A DNA stretch of 64,000 nt, from the NCBI RefSeq assembly GCF_000961095.1, contig NZ_CP011058.1, positions 5,472,001 to 5,536,000 on the forward strand. Reading direction: 5' to 3'. The notes below the pieces were generated by a model. That model searched no databases, was not told the origin of the DNA, and saw only the letters and a list, made by a program, of their open reading frames with translations. The position numbers and the translations under genes are program-made. Numbering within the stretch: the first letter of the stretch is position 1; every line of letters begins with the position of its first letter. Origin of the DNA: Paenibacillus beijingensis. GTDB taxonomy: Bacteria; Bacillota; Bacilli; Paenibacillales; Paenibacillaceae. Shown here piece after piece: positions 25,988 through 34,510 of this stretch.

Positions 25988-26689
25988 TTACTTCGCCTCC
26001 GCCAATTTAGTACGGCTCAAGGAAACAATAGCGTCGGCCACTTCATTAATCGACATCGACGTACTATCGAGCAGAATGGCATCGGGAGCGATCTTCAAGG
26101 GAGAAAATTCCCGCTGCTCGTCCATTCTGTCACGTTCTGCAATTTCCTTCTCCAGCTGCTCAAGAGTAACGCCCAGCGCGCTGCCCGCTTCAATAAAGCG
26201 CCGCTGCGCCCGCTCCTTCACGGATGCCGTCAAAAAAACTTTCAGTTCGGCGCCCGGCAATACGCAAGAACCGATGTCGCGCCCATCCATGACGACACCT
26301 TTATCCTTCGCAAGTTCCTGCTGTTTGGCGACAAGCAGCGAACGCACCTTTTCGCTGGCGGCAACCTGGGACACATGCAGGTTGACGTCGCGGGAACGGA
26401 TCTCGGCCGTTACGTCCTCCCCGTTTAAATAAACGAGCTGCCCTTCCTTGCCCGGCGCAAGCGTTATCGTCAGACCCGACGCATGAGCCGCCAGAGCAGC
26501 CGTATCGAGCGGATCAATCCCGGCACGCCGGGCGCTGAGCGTAACGGCCCGGTACATGGCGCCCGTGTCGATATAAACATAACCGAGCTGCGCGGCAACG
26601 GTGCGGGCAACGGTGCTCTTGCCTGCTCCGGCAGGTCCGTCGATCGCAATGTTAATGCGCTCGTCTGCGCCATCCCGATGAATACTCAA
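25988..26689 (-). CDS. cmk: Cytidylate kinase
   Basis: Phosphorylates CMP and dCMP. The P-loop INIAIDGPAGAGKSTVART, YIDTGAMYRAVTL and GRDIGSCVLPGAELKVFLTA are family signatures. The start is a TTG at 26689 (LSIHRDGADERINIAID), with GGAGG nine bases upstream. This gives 233 residues and agrees with other Cmk proteins, which have only a few residues before the P-loop strand. Upstream is ypfB-like, downstream plsC. Confidence 0.96.
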   Translation of the reverse strand: MSIHRDGADERINIAIDGPAGAGKSTVARTVAAQLGYVYIDTGAMYRAVTLSARRAGIDPLDTAALAAHASGLTITLAPGKEGQLVYLNGEDVTAEIRSRDVNLHVSQVAASEKVRSLLVAKQQELAKDKGVVMDGRDIGSCVLPGAELKVFLTASVKERAQRRFIEAGSALGVTLEQLEKEIAERDRMDEQREFSPLKIAPDAILLDSTSMSINEVADAIVSLSRTKLAEAK

Positions 26690-26747
26690 CGTTCGTTTCC
26701 TCCAAGCATTACAGACTGATGCAGCCGCCAAATGACGGTATACTCAA

Positions 26748-26769
26748 TAAAAAAGCAGGCTCTGCCTGC
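26748..26769 (-). terminator. Intrinsic terminator after the YpfB-like gene
   Basis: Minus strand GCAGGC-AGA-GCCTGC followed by TTTTTT, between the ypfB-like gene and cmk. It implies cmk needs its own promoter or read-through. Confidence 0.85.
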
Positions 26770-26810
26770 CTAATTAGTATACCACAACCCATTAAGAGAT
26801 GCAAAAAAGG

Positions 26811-26981
26811 TCAGCGGATCGGCGTTCCTTCGAGCCTTTCGACTTCCGTCACCCAGTGACGGAAAGAATCGCTGCGCAGCCCGATTTGAGAAAGTACAAG
26901 GAGAACGAGCAGCGCGATCGCAATGAGGCGCAGCCATTTATCCGCCGCGTCATGCCACCGGCTTTTTCTTTGATTTGCCAT
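26811..26981 (-). CDS. Small membrane protein at the YpfB position
   Basis: A 56-residue open frame: basic start MANQRKSRWHDAADKW, one hydrophobic helix LRLIAIALLVLLVLSQIGL (about 17-35) and a polar tail ending EGTPIR. Size, topology and place just upstream of cmk match B. subtilis YpfB (DUF5359). It is immediately followed by an intrinsic terminator, supporting a real transcript end. Function unknown. The ribosome site AAAGGCGG is only fair. Confidence 0.65.
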   Translation of the reverse strand: MANQRKSRWHDAADKWLRLIAIALLVLLVLSQIGLRSDSFRHWVTEVERLEGTPIR

Positions 26982-27072
26982 GGACGCCAATACCGCCTTT
27001 CAACAAACGATGTCGATGGGTAGTTTTCCCTGCGGTCGCATAAGTATGCGCCTCATGATGGTTTTTAGCGAA

Positions 27073-27139
27073 AGCGGGCGGCGGAAAAGCCCGCTTCTTC
27101 GGAGCAAGCAAAACGGCCCCCGTTCTGCGGAGGCCGTTT
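27073..27139 (-). terminator. Tandem terminators after ypeB
   Basis: Two hairpins in the minus direction. The first (27110-27139) is AAACGGCC...GGGCCGTTT followed by TTGCTT. The second (27073-27095) is AGCGGGC...GCCCGCT followed by TTCGC. The first is the likely terminator. Confidence 0.7.
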
Positions 27140-27146
27140 CCTAATG

Positions 27147-28499
27147 TTATGTCGATATCGGCGTCATTCCGGGCATTTCCTCGATCGCTTCTTCGGCTCC
27201 CGTATCGGCATTGATATAGATTCGGTAGTAAGCACCGTTTATTTTTCCCGCAAATTCGTAACAAAGCGTTTCCTGACCGATATCGTTTTTAATGAGGGCC
27301 AAATGCCCCTCGGCGCTTTTCAGATCGGGATTCAGCGCTTTGCGCGCCGCGCTTTCCGTCAAAGCCGGTTTCTTGAGCTTGCGGGCGCGGTGCTCGTAAA
27401 CATAGTCCCCTGCCTGCAGCCCGACCACTTGGCCGTTGTCGAGCGCAACCTTAACCGTAATCATTTCAGGGTAAATGAGGATCCCGTTTTGGGTTGAAAC
27501 GTAGGTGAACACGCCTTCGTTTCCGTATTCGTCGTAACTGACGGGCGTCATTCCTTCATAGCCGTGGTTGGTCAAAAATTGATCCGCATGCTTCCGCGCT
27601 TCTTTTAGACCCATCGTTTTGGCGCTAATATCCCGCGGATGGATGTACCAAAGCAGCTCTCCGCCCTGTTGGGTAAAATCCAGACTGATGTTTTTACCCG
27701 ATTTCGGCTCGGCTACAATTGCGGAATAAGAGGCGTACTCCGTTCCTTTGCCGTTCTCGACGACACGTATTCCTTTCGTCGACGGCAGATCCAGAAATTT
27801 AGCCGCACGGGACGCAATTTCCTGAGCCGACACCTTTTTGCCCGACAGCGATTTGAAGGTACGCTTCTGATACATGCTGGCGACGGAAGGACCCCAATTG
27901 ATTTCCGGATATTCGCTTACCTTTTTGTCCACCGTCTTGAATCCGTCGATAATCGTATTGTCCTCGGCCGACTTCTCCGTGGCAATCGCGCTCTCCACAT
28001 CCATCCAGCGCAAGTTTTTGGCCAGCACCTTGTCCTGCATTGCCTGCAGATCTTTCGTCAGCTCGCCCGATTTGGCGTACAACGTTTTCATCGTGGCGTA
28101 TTCCTTGTCGGTAAGCGGCTGTTTGGTCAAATCGCGAACGGACGTTTTATAGGCGAAGTTTGAAATGTGCGATAAAAAGTCTTCCGTCTTGTTGAAGGGC
28201 AGCAGCGTCAGCGGCAGTTGATTGATTTCATTTTGGGCTTCGCTCGTCAAACGCCAAACATTGACCAGCCCTTTGCGGTGAAACGACTGCGAGGCGGAGT
28301 TGACCGCCAGCGTATTGCCGAGCTGATGGTGCAGCTGGTCCATATGGTATGACAAATCGTGAAACGCCCGCTGATATTGATTTTCCGCTTTGAGCAGCAC
28401 TGAATTTTTTTCTTGATGTTCCTGATACCCCCAATAGATGGAGCCGATAAACAGCAAACTCATAATCGGGAAAAGCACGGCGCTCAGTCTTTGGTACAT
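27147..28499 (-). CDS. ypeB: Germination protein YpeB
   Basis: YpeB is anchored in the spore inner membrane and is mutually dependent with the cortex-lytic enzyme SleB. The 450-residue product has an uncleaved N-terminal helix (about 7-25), a long helical region, and C-terminal PepSY-type repeats seen in FLDLPSTKGIRVVENGKG, HADQFLTNHGYEGMTPVSY and YEFAGKINGAYYRIYINADT. Length and layout fit the family. In Bacillus it directly follows sleB; here sleB is not adjacent. AAAGGAG precedes the ATG. Confidence 0.93.
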   Translation of the reverse strand: MYQRLSAVLFPIMSLLFIGSIYWGYQEHQEKNSVLLKAENQYQRAFHDLSYHMDQLHHQLGNTLAVNSASQSFHRKGLVNVWRLTSEAQNEINQLPLTLLPFNKTEDFLSHISNFAYKTSVRDLTKQPLTDKEYATMKTLYAKSGELTKDLQAMQDKVLAKNLRWMDVESAIATEKSAEDNTIIDGFKTVDKKVSEYPEINWGPSVASMYQKRTFKSLSGKKVSAQEIASRAAKFLDLPSTKGIRVVENGKGTEYASYSAIVAEPKSGKNISLDFTQQGGELLWYIHPRDISAKTMGLKEARKHADQFLTNHGYEGMTPVSYDEYGNEGVFTYVSTQNGILIYPEMITVKVALDNGQVVGLQAGDYVYEHRARKLKKPALTESAARKALNPDLKSAEGHLALIKNDIGQETLCYEFAGKINGAYYRIYINADTGAEEAIEEMPGMTPIST

Positions 28500-28590
28500 A
28501 ACGTATAAGCTCCTTTCTTGTCCATAAGCTGGTGTTAGTTTGCTTTGCGAAAGGAAGCTTTATACATCAGACGCCGGATAATCGGTGAGA

Positions 28591-28621
28591 AAAAAGAAAA
28601 GCCGCGCGGGATAAGCGCAGC
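28591..28621 (-). terminator. Intrinsic terminator after the CxxC mini-protein gene
   Basis: Minus strand GCTGCGC-TTATCCC-GCGCGGC followed by TTTTCTTTTTT; seven pairs with one G-T, directly after the stop codon. Confidence 0.85.
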
Positions 28622-28623
28622 TT

Positions 28624-28782
28624 TCACATGGGAAGTTCTTCGATTTCGAAATCGTTCACGTTATTGCATAAGCACATCTTGAAGCCGGTGTCTACCTTGC
28701 CGTGATCCCGCTTGCCGCGCAGAACGAATTTCTCGCCGCAAACGTTGCAGCGGATTTTCACCTTCACCCTGTTTTCAACCAT
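28624..28782 (-). CDS. Zinc-ribbon-like mini-protein
   Basis: A 52-residue product starting MVENRVKVKIRCNVCGEKFV and containing two cysteine pairs, CNVC and CLC, about 26 residues apart, probably a metal knuckle. Charged and soluble with an acidic end (DFEIEELPM). AAAGGGAG precedes the ATG at 28782; the longer upstream frame has no ribosome site. It lies between prsW and ypeB and has its own terminator. Function unknown. Confidence 0.7.
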   Translation of the reverse strand: MVENRVKVKIRCNVCGEKFVLRGKRDHGKVDTGFKMCLCNNVNDFEIEELPM

Positions 28783-28834
28783 GTGAGCTCCCTTTCGATG
28801 TCGAGTTAATTCTTTATTATTATGAACGAGAGCA

Positions 28835-29533
28835 TTACAATTTAACCTCTTCTTCACGACCGACAATCCGGAACGGGGAGCGTGCGTTGGCCCTTCTGAT
28901 TTTGCTCAGGCCCCACGCCCAAAGAAACGCCATGAAAGGGATTAATACCCACACCCATTCCTTAATTTCCGAAACCATAATCCAGTCGTAAATGCCGTGC
29001 CACAAAATAGGCAGCGCAATCGAAACGGCCAAGAATACTTTGCGGCGGGTGCCGAGGGCAAATTTGGCTTTGCCAAAATAGTATCCCATCGAGATCGCGA
29101 ACAGCGCATGGCCCGTTACCGGCAGCAGCGCCCTTACAAGCAGCGTTCCGAAGGTCGAAGGTGAAAACACCGCATACAGCACGTTTTCCAGCGTCGCAAA
29201 TCCGAGCGAGACGGAAGCGGCATACACGATTCCGTCGTAAGGCTCGTCGAATTCGGTGTGGTTGAAAATAATGTGGTAAAGCAAAAACCATTTGACCAGC
29301 TCCTCCACACCTGCGGACAGAGCGAATGAAAATACGAACGGATGGCTGCTGCCCCACCACAGCTCGAGCCCCCGCTGGATCACCATAATGGGCAGCACGA
29401 TCAATACCCCGAGCAGAAACATCCGGATGACCATATGAATCGGTTCCGTATCGTAGCGGTCTTTCAAATATAAATAGGTGAGCAGCGAAACGCCGGGTGC
29501 CACCGCCGCAGCAAGAACGGAAAACAACAGCAT
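28835..29533 (-). CDS. prsW: Glutamic-type intramembrane protease PrsW
   Basis: PrsW performs site-1 cleavage of the anti-sigma factor RsiW in Bacillus during envelope stress. The 232-residue product has about seven helices, the conserved double glutamate in SAGVEELVKWFLLY, the YDGIVYAASVSLGFATLEN segment and HALFAISMGYYFG plus WHGIYDW. GGAGGTGA before ATG at 29533 sets the start; an upstream frame exists. It precedes gdhA-type gene and ypeB as in the B. subtilis ypdC region. Confidence 0.93.
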   Translation of the reverse strand: MLLFSVLAAAVAPGVSLLTYLYLKDRYDTEPIHMVIRMFLLGVLIVLPIMVIQRGLELWWGSSHPFVFSFALSAGVEELVKWFLLYHIIFNHTEFDEPYDGIVYAASVSLGFATLENVLYAVFSPSTFGTLLVRALLPVTGHALFAISMGYYFGKAKFALGTRRKVFLAVSIALPILWHGIYDWIMVSEIKEWVWVLIPFMAFLWAWGLSKIRRANARSPFRIVGREEEVKL

Positions 29534-29595
29534 ATCGTTCTCACCTCCTTCGTTAGGTTCAACTGTTAATTTCCGCAATTAAATTGCAGGTTCGT

Positions 29596-30846
29596 TCAAA
29601 CCCAGCCTCTGTAACGAACCGCTTCCGCCATCTTGCGCACGCCAACCATATAAGCGGCCAGCCTCATATCGACGCCGCGGGACAGATGAAGGTCGTGGAC
29701 GTCTTTAAAGCCGCGCAGCATCATCCGTTGCAGTTTATCGTCCACTTCTTCTTCCGTCCAGTAATAGCCCTGGTTATTTTGCACCCATTCAAAATAGGAG
29801 ACGATGACGCCGCCCGCGCTGGCGAGCACATCGGGAATAAGCAGAATGCCCCGCTCGGTCACGATGCGGGTGCCTTCCAGCGTCGTCGGGCCGTTGGCCG
29901 CCTCCACAATGATCCGGGCACGGATGCGTCCGGCGTTCACTTCCGTAATCTGGTCTTCGATGGCCGCAGGAACAAGCACGTCGCAATCAAGCTCGAGCAG
30001 TTCTTCATTCGTAATCGTATCTTTGAAAAGGTTCGTGATCATTCCGAAGGAATCGCGCCGGTCCACAAGATCCGGAATATCCAGTCCTTCTTCATTATAC
30101 AACGCTCCATGCACATCCGAAATAGCGATTACGCGTGCGCCGGCCTCATGCATGAATTTTGCCAGGTAGCTGCCGGCATTGCCGAAGCCTTGAATCGCGA
30201 TGCGTGCTCCCTTCAGTGCGATCCCTTTGCTCATCAAAGCCTGCTCGATCATAATCGTGACACCTCGCGCCGTTGCGCTTTCTCTGCCCCTGGAGCCCCC
30301 CAGCACAAGCGGCTTGCCGGTAATAAAACCGGGCGAGTCGAATTCGCGAATGCGGCTGTATTCGTCCATCATCCATGCCATAATTTGAGCGTTGGTCATG
30401 ACGTCCGGCGCCGGAATATCTTTCGTCGGTCCGACGATTTGGCTGACGGACCGGACATAACCGCGGCTGAGCCGCTCCAGCTCGCCAAAGGACATGCTGC
30501 GGGGGTCGCAAATGACCCCGCCTTTGCCGCCGCCGTACGGAAGATCGGCAATGCCGCACTTAAGGCTCATCCAGATGGATAATGCTTTCACCTCGTCTTC
30601 GTTGACGGCAGGATGAAACCGGACCCCTCCTTTCGTCGGCCCAACGGCATCGTTATGCTGGGCGCGGTATCCGGTAAATATCCGGGTTTTGCCGTTATCC
30701 ATCTTCACCGGGATTTTAACGGTCAACAAACGGATCGGCTCCTTGAGCAGATCCACCATGTCATCGCCGTAACCCAGCTTGCGAAGCGCTTGTTCAATCA
30801 CGATCTGTGTCGAAGTCAGGACATTCTGATTCTGTATCTCGGACAC
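29596..30846 (-). CDS. gudB: NAD-specific glutamate dehydrogenase (GudB/RocG type)
   Basis: Oxidative deamination of glutamate to 2-oxoglutarate. Signatures: GYRAQHNDAVGPTKGGVRFH, the catalytic-lysine loop LPYGGGKGGVICDP, APDVMTNAQIMAWMMDEY and the Rossmann glycine motif IQGFGNAGSYLA. 416 residues. Start is GTG at 30846. Followed in the B. subtilis-like order by the YpbH homologue upstream. The name gudB is from synteny; rocG-type activity cannot be separated by sequence. No duplication like the B. subtilis laboratory gudB insertion was noticed. Confidence 0.92.
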   Translation of the reverse strand: MSEIQNQNVLTSTQIVIEQALRKLGYGDDMVDLLKEPIRLLTVKIPVKMDNGKTRIFTGYRAQHNDAVGPTKGGVRFHPAVNEDEVKALSIWMSLKCGIADLPYGGGKGGVICDPRSMSFGELERLSRGYVRSVSQIVGPTKDIPAPDVMTNAQIMAWMMDEYSRIREFDSPGFITGKPLVLGGSRGRESATARGVTIMIEQALMSKGIALKGARIAIQGFGNAGSYLAKFMHEAGARVIAISDVHGALYNEEGLDIPDLVDRRDSFGMITNLFKDTITNEELLELDCDVLVPAAIEDQITEVNAGRIRARIIVEAANGPTTLEGTRIVTERGILLIPDVLASAGGVIVSYFEWVQNNQGYYWTEEEVDDKLQRMMLRGFKDVHDLHLSRGVDMRLAAYMVGVRKMAEAVRYRGWV

Positions 30847-30913
30847 GTAAGCCCACCGCCTTACATCAATGTTGTATCAGTATAGACACGTCGCGAACCT
30901 GCTATGCGGGCGC

Positions 30914-30964
30914 ACAAAAGAAGAGCATGCTGCGTAAGAATTCGATCCTCGCGCAGATGCTCTC
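30914..30964 (-). terminator. Intrinsic terminator after the YpbH-like gene
   Basis: Minus strand AGAGCAT-C-TGCG ... CGCAGCATGCTCT followed by TCTTTTG; about 11 pairs with small bulges. Confidence 0.75.
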
Positions 30965-30979
30965 TTATATGAGGGTGCA

Positions 30980-31597
30980 TTATGGTTTGAAATGAGTACA
31001 AATCTGCTTGACGGCGCCGGAAGGCATAATGACTTTCCCATATTCCTCCAGCATCGCATACGTGACTGAAGTCGCTTCCCCATATTCCGCGAGCAGTGCG
31101 ATCAGGGCGTTCTGCTGCGGCTGTTCCACTAATGCCGATTCGAAGGTCAGAATATATTTCCCGTTATAGGAGTACAGTCTGCCGTCCTCGGTTAATCGGG
31201 ATGAATGGAGCTGTCTGGCGACGGAGATAACGTCTTCGAAATCTCGAAACAGATACATAATGTTATCGCTCTGCTCCAATGTGACTTCCATTTCATACAG
31301 TTCTTCTTCGCCGTCATCGTCCTCGACGGCTTGGCCTTCCTCGACGTGTCCGTTCATCTTGCCGCGGGTTACAATCACTACCATGCCCTGTGCGGGAAGC
31401 GCGAACACCTCCACGGCCAAGGGACCGTTGACGTCGAATCCGAGTTCACTGTAAGCCTGGTCCATCATCTCGCTGAACAATTCATGCACTTTCGGAATTT
31501 CGCGCCACATATCATCCTTCTGGATCCCTCGTTCCAGCAGGTCGTCGAACGTCAGAAATATCCGTATTTTGTCTTGCCCCAGCCGTTCGATCTTCAT
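30980..31597 (-). CDS. ypbH: MecA/YpbH family ClpC adaptor
   Basis: Adaptor that delivers substrates to ClpCP. The N-terminal substrate-binding part IERLGQDKIRIFLTFDDLLE and VHELFSEMMDQAYSELGFDV, an acidic linker (AVEDDDGEEELYE) and the C-terminal ClpC-binding domain are visible over 205 residues. The sequence is closer to YpbH (GPLAVEVFALPAQGMVVIVT) than to MecA, and the position next to gudB and the ypbG-like phosphoesterase matches B. subtilis. Monocistronic. Confidence 0.9.
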   Translation of the reverse strand: MKIERLGQDKIRIFLTFDDLLERGIQKDDMWREIPKVHELFSEMMDQAYSELGFDVNGPLAVEVFALPAQGMVVIVTRGKMNGHVEEGQAVEDDDGEEELYEMEVTLEQSDNIMYLFRDFEDVISVARQLHSSRLTEDGRLYSYNGKYILTFESALVEQPQQNALIALLAEYGEATSVTYAMLEEYGKVIMPSGAVKQICTHFKP

Positions 31598-31817
31598 GAC
31601 AGGATCCTCCTCTGCAGCATCGGATATAACAGCGTATGATACAATTTCCGATAGGTGCCAAAATCGTGCTATATAACTATGTTACCATGTCTGTCCCCGG
31701 ATTGCACTACGAGCGAAAAAAAAAGAACCGCTGTCCGCCGGAACTTCACCGGGTAGGACTTACGATTCTTTATACGAATTATTCATGGAAAAGTTTCATT
31801 GCGGTCGAGATCATTGT

Positions 31818-32144
31818 TTAGTGCGCCGAACGGCTGCCGCTTCCGGATTCGGCCAATATTTTTTCCGTTTCCCTTTTCACTTCGGGATCGCTGCTGACGA
31901 TCGATTCGATGCTCGACCACGCTTCTTTATGGTCGGAAGCTGCGGCTGCCGTGTCCGGCTTGCCGGCCGTTTTCCCGCTTACTCCGCGGGTGGACACGCC
32001 CAGCATCATTCCTTTACCCATGTTCGTCCACATTTTTCCCGCTGCCGCACCTGCAAGAGCGGTCATTCCCGGCTTTCTGCTCGCCACATAAAACACTGCG
32101 GCCGCTCCGCATAATGTACCCAATAAAAATCCGCCAAATTTCAT
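31818..32144 (-). CDS. Small membrane-anchored protein, unknown
   Basis: A 108-residue protein with an N-terminal hydrophobic helix MKFGGFLLGTLCGAAAVFYV, a Gly/Ala/Met-rich second stretch, then a soluble helical tail (SSIESIVSSDPEVKRETEKI). It faintly resembles YtxH-type gas-vesicle-like small proteins, but this is not firm. AAGGAGGAAG precedes the ATG, so it is probably real. Between the ypbH-like gene and the divergent deacetylase. Confidence 0.65.
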   Translation of the reverse strand: MKFGGFLLGTLCGAAAVFYVASRKPGMTALAGAAAGKMWTNMGKGMMLGVSTRGVSGKTAGKPDTAAAASDHKEAWSSIESIVSSDPEVKRETEKILAESGSGSRSAH

Positions 32145-32328
32145 GAACGGCTTCCTCCTTATCTAATTATCGTCTTCCTGCGTAGTTTGCCCCCCGTATC
32201 CGCATGTCATTCCGCAAAGCGGACCCTTTTTCGTTTATGCAAACAAGCTATTGTGTAATATGGTAAGATGATACGACAATTGCACCGTTACGGACGGTGA
32301 TTTACCTACTTGGAGGTTGACTGCATCC

Positions 32329-33390
32329 ATGAGATGGAATTGGAAGAAGACCGCCCCACTGCTTGTCGCTTTATCGATGGCTGTATCCGCCGGAGCATGT
32401 TCTTCCGGATCCGGAAACGGGTCCGGACCAACATCGGCGGCACAGGGCGGCTCCGGTGAAAGCGCGGCAAACGAATCGAGCCCTGCCGCAACCGGAAACG
32501 CAGGGGACGGCCCCGGACAAGAGCAGAATCATGAACAAAGCGGCAATGCCGGATCGGGACAACAACAAGAAGAGGCAAGTAACGGTTCGGCCGGCAAGAC
32601 AGGTTCGACAAGTTCGACAGTCACGTCGGGCTCGTCCGGCACGAAAGGCGCGCAAGCCACGACAGCGACAGGCACATCCGGCGCAGACAAAGGCACATCC
32701 GGCACAGGCAAAGGCGCATCCGGCGCCGGCGCGGCTGCTGAAAAAAAGCTGCTTTACAAAATGACGCCTTCCTACCGGTTCAAGCCGATTAACGACGAAG
32801 CACCGAGCAAAGTCGTCCTGCTTACTTTCGACGACGGTCCAAAGCAGAAGGAAGAGCTGACCAAGATTCTGGATGCGCTCGATAAACATAATGCCAAAGC
32901 GATTTTTTTCGTTAACGGTTACCGTGTCAAACAAAATCCCGATCTGCTCACACTCATAGACGAGCGCGGGCAAACGATCGGGAACCATTCGTGGGATCAT
33001 ATCGATTTGAAAAAAGAGACCGAACAAGAGGTACAAAAACAGATTTCGGGCGTTCAGCAGATCGTGAAGCAGACTACCGGCCGCAGCCCGCAGTTTTTCC
33101 GACCTCCGTTCGGAGCGGGCGGGGACACGGTCAAAGCGATCGTCAAAAAAGAAGGCATGCTGTTCATGACTTGGTCGGACGGCTCATTGGACTGGACTGA
33201 AGAAAGCAAAAACAAGCCCGATGCGGTCATCCGAAACGTGCTCGACCAGCTTCATCCGGGCGCCAACATTTTGATGCACGAGCTGCCGTGGACGGCGGAC
33301 GCGCTGGATGAACTGCTTACGAAGCTGGAAGCGAAAGGCTACGGGTTTATCGATCCCGCCACGATTGATGTGAAAGGATCGCTATCATAA
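32329..33390 (+). CDS. Polysaccharide deacetylase with long low-complexity linker
   Basis: A secreted or surface-bound NodB-type deacetylase acting on peptidoglycan or chitin-like glycans. After a signal segment ending near SAGAC (possible but atypical lipobox), residues 24-140 are Ser/Gly/Thr/Ala-rich with GTSG and GASG repeats. The catalytic domain starts about residue 160: LTFDDGPK (two Asp), NHSWDH (His pair), FRPPFGAGG and ILMHELPW. ATG at 32329 was used, GGAGG being 12 bases upstream. One of few plus-strand genes. Its stop overlaps the end of the convergent phosphoesterase gene by six bases. Confidence 0.9.
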   Translation: MRWNWKKTAPLLVALSMAVSAGACSSGSGNGSGPTSAAQGGSGESAANESSPAATGNAGDGPGQEQNHEQSGNAGSGQQQEEASNGSAGKTGSTSSTVTSGSSGTKGAQATTATGTSGADKGTSGTGKGASGAGAAAEKKLLYKMTPSYRFKPINDEAPSKVVLLTFDDGPKQKEELTKILDALDKHNAKAIFFVNGYRVKQNPDLLTLIDERGQTIGNHSWDHIDLKKETEQEVQKQISGVQQIVKQTTGRSPQFFRPPFGAGGDTVKAIVKKEGMLFMTWSDGSLDWTEESKNKPDAVIRNVLDQLHPGANILMHELPWTADALDELLTKLEAKGYGFIDPATIDVKGSLS

Positions 33391-34242
33391 TAGGTTGCGC
33401 CTTAGCGTGAACAGATGCGTTTCGGGCGGTACGCCCAGCCGGATCGGCGCTTTCGACGTGCCGTAGCCGCAGCTGACAAACAGCCGGACCGGCCGCGGTC
33501 CGGTTGTTGTTTCTGCAAGAGCGGATGTCCCGCCTTTATTTTCCAGCGAAAACCATCCTTTGCAGTAGGTGCGAACGCTGCCCGGACGGATAACCGGGCC
33601 GTATAACGGCAGCACCATCTGGCCGCCATGCGTATGGCCGCTCAACACGAGATCGACATCCGCCCCGTTAAGCCGGTCGGCAATAATCGGGTCATGCGCG
33701 GCGAGCAGTGTAAAAACGCCGGATGCCCGGCGGTCCGCCAGCGCCGTCTTCAAGCTGTCGCGCTCGGTAAACGGATCGTCCACGCCGGCAAGCCGGATCC
33801 GCTCCCTGCCGCGGGAAAGAAAGACCGATTCATTTTTAAGCGTCCGCACGCTTTCCTGCTGCAGCAGTTTTTGCAGCGGCTTAATGTTGTCGTCATAATC
33901 ATGATTGCCGTACACCATATATACGGGCGCAATAGCAGCCAGACGCCGGACGTTATGGCGCACGCGCTCCAGCGGCACTCCCTTTTCCCTCACATCTCCG
34001 CCAATGAGCACGAGATCGGCGCCTCCCGCCTGCTGCACCATGGCGATTAATGACGGATGGAGCTTTCGGCGGTGAATATCGGAAATAAAAAAAATGCGGA
34101 AACCGTCAAATGCGGGAGGCAGCCGCTCGAAGGAAATCTCTTCCTCCTGCAACCGGTTTCGGTATGATTCGAACACCATGTACGCTGACAGGACGATCAG
34201 CGCGAGCACGATGAAGACCGCGGCAGTCCAGGCAAAGATCAA
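33385..34242 (-). CDS. ypbG: Membrane-anchored metallophosphoesterase (YpbG/YaeI type)
   Basis: Calcineurin-like phosphoesterase with one N-terminal helix (about 4-24). Metal-binding motifs: FFISDIHRRKLH (DxH), LIGGDVREKG (GD), YGNHDYD (GNHD), LAAHDP and LSGHTHGGQ. 285 residues. Same family as YaeI/YkuE, substrate unknown; the gene is in the ypbG position. The start lies one base past the stop of the next small membrane gene, so they form a unit. Confidence 0.88.
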   Translation of the reverse strand: MIFAWTAAVFIVLALIVLSAYMVFESYRNRLQEEEISFERLPPAFDGFRIFFISDIHRRKLHPSLIAMVQQAGGADLVLIGGDVREKGVPLERVRHNVRRLAAIAPVYMVYGNHDYDDNIKPLQKLLQQESVRTLKNESVFLSRGRERIRLAGVDDPFTERDSLKTALADRRASGVFTLLAAHDPIIADRLNGADVDLVLSGHTHGGQMVLPLYGPVIRPGSVRTYCKGWFSLENKGGTSALAETTTGPRPVRLFVSCGYGTSKAPIRLGVPPETHLFTLRRNLL

Positions 34243-34243
34243 G

Positions 34244-34510
34244 TTATTTTACCCCTTCCTGCCCGATTGCAGGCTGCACTTGTTTTTCTTGCGGAAAAGC
34301 GTTCCTTCCCCACATCAGAAGAGCCGCGACCAACAGAACGAATAATATAAATAACGAATTATAAAACCATTTGGAAAATTTCTGGCGGCTGGAAGGATGT
34401 TTTTGTCTTCTGGGCGGCAGCCTTTCCTCGTCATCTTGGGCTCGCCTGGGCTCCTTTGACTGCGCCTTGCGGCCTGCAGCCCGCGATCCGAACTTTTCCA
34501 TTCTACTCAT
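34244..34510 (-). CDS. Small basic membrane protein, unknown
   Basis: An 88-residue protein with a strongly basic N-terminal half (RRAQDDEERLPPRRQKHPSS), one hydrophobic helix WFYNSLFILFVLLVAALLMW (about 48-67) and a short outer tail. It overlaps the CPBP protease gene by eight bases and ends just before the phosphoesterase start. A second ATG three codons in is an alternative. Function unknown; synteny places it near ypbF. Confidence 0.65.
   Translation of the reverse strand: MSRMEKFGSRAAGRKAQSKEPRRAQDDEERLPPRRQKHPSSRQKFSKWFYNSLFILFVLLVAALLMWGRNAFPQEKQVQPAIGQEGVK

Noticed and set aside
26950..27264. 104-codon minus-strand frame upstream of the ypfB-like gene
   Set aside because: It runs through the ypeB terminators and the end of ypeB and has no ribosome site.
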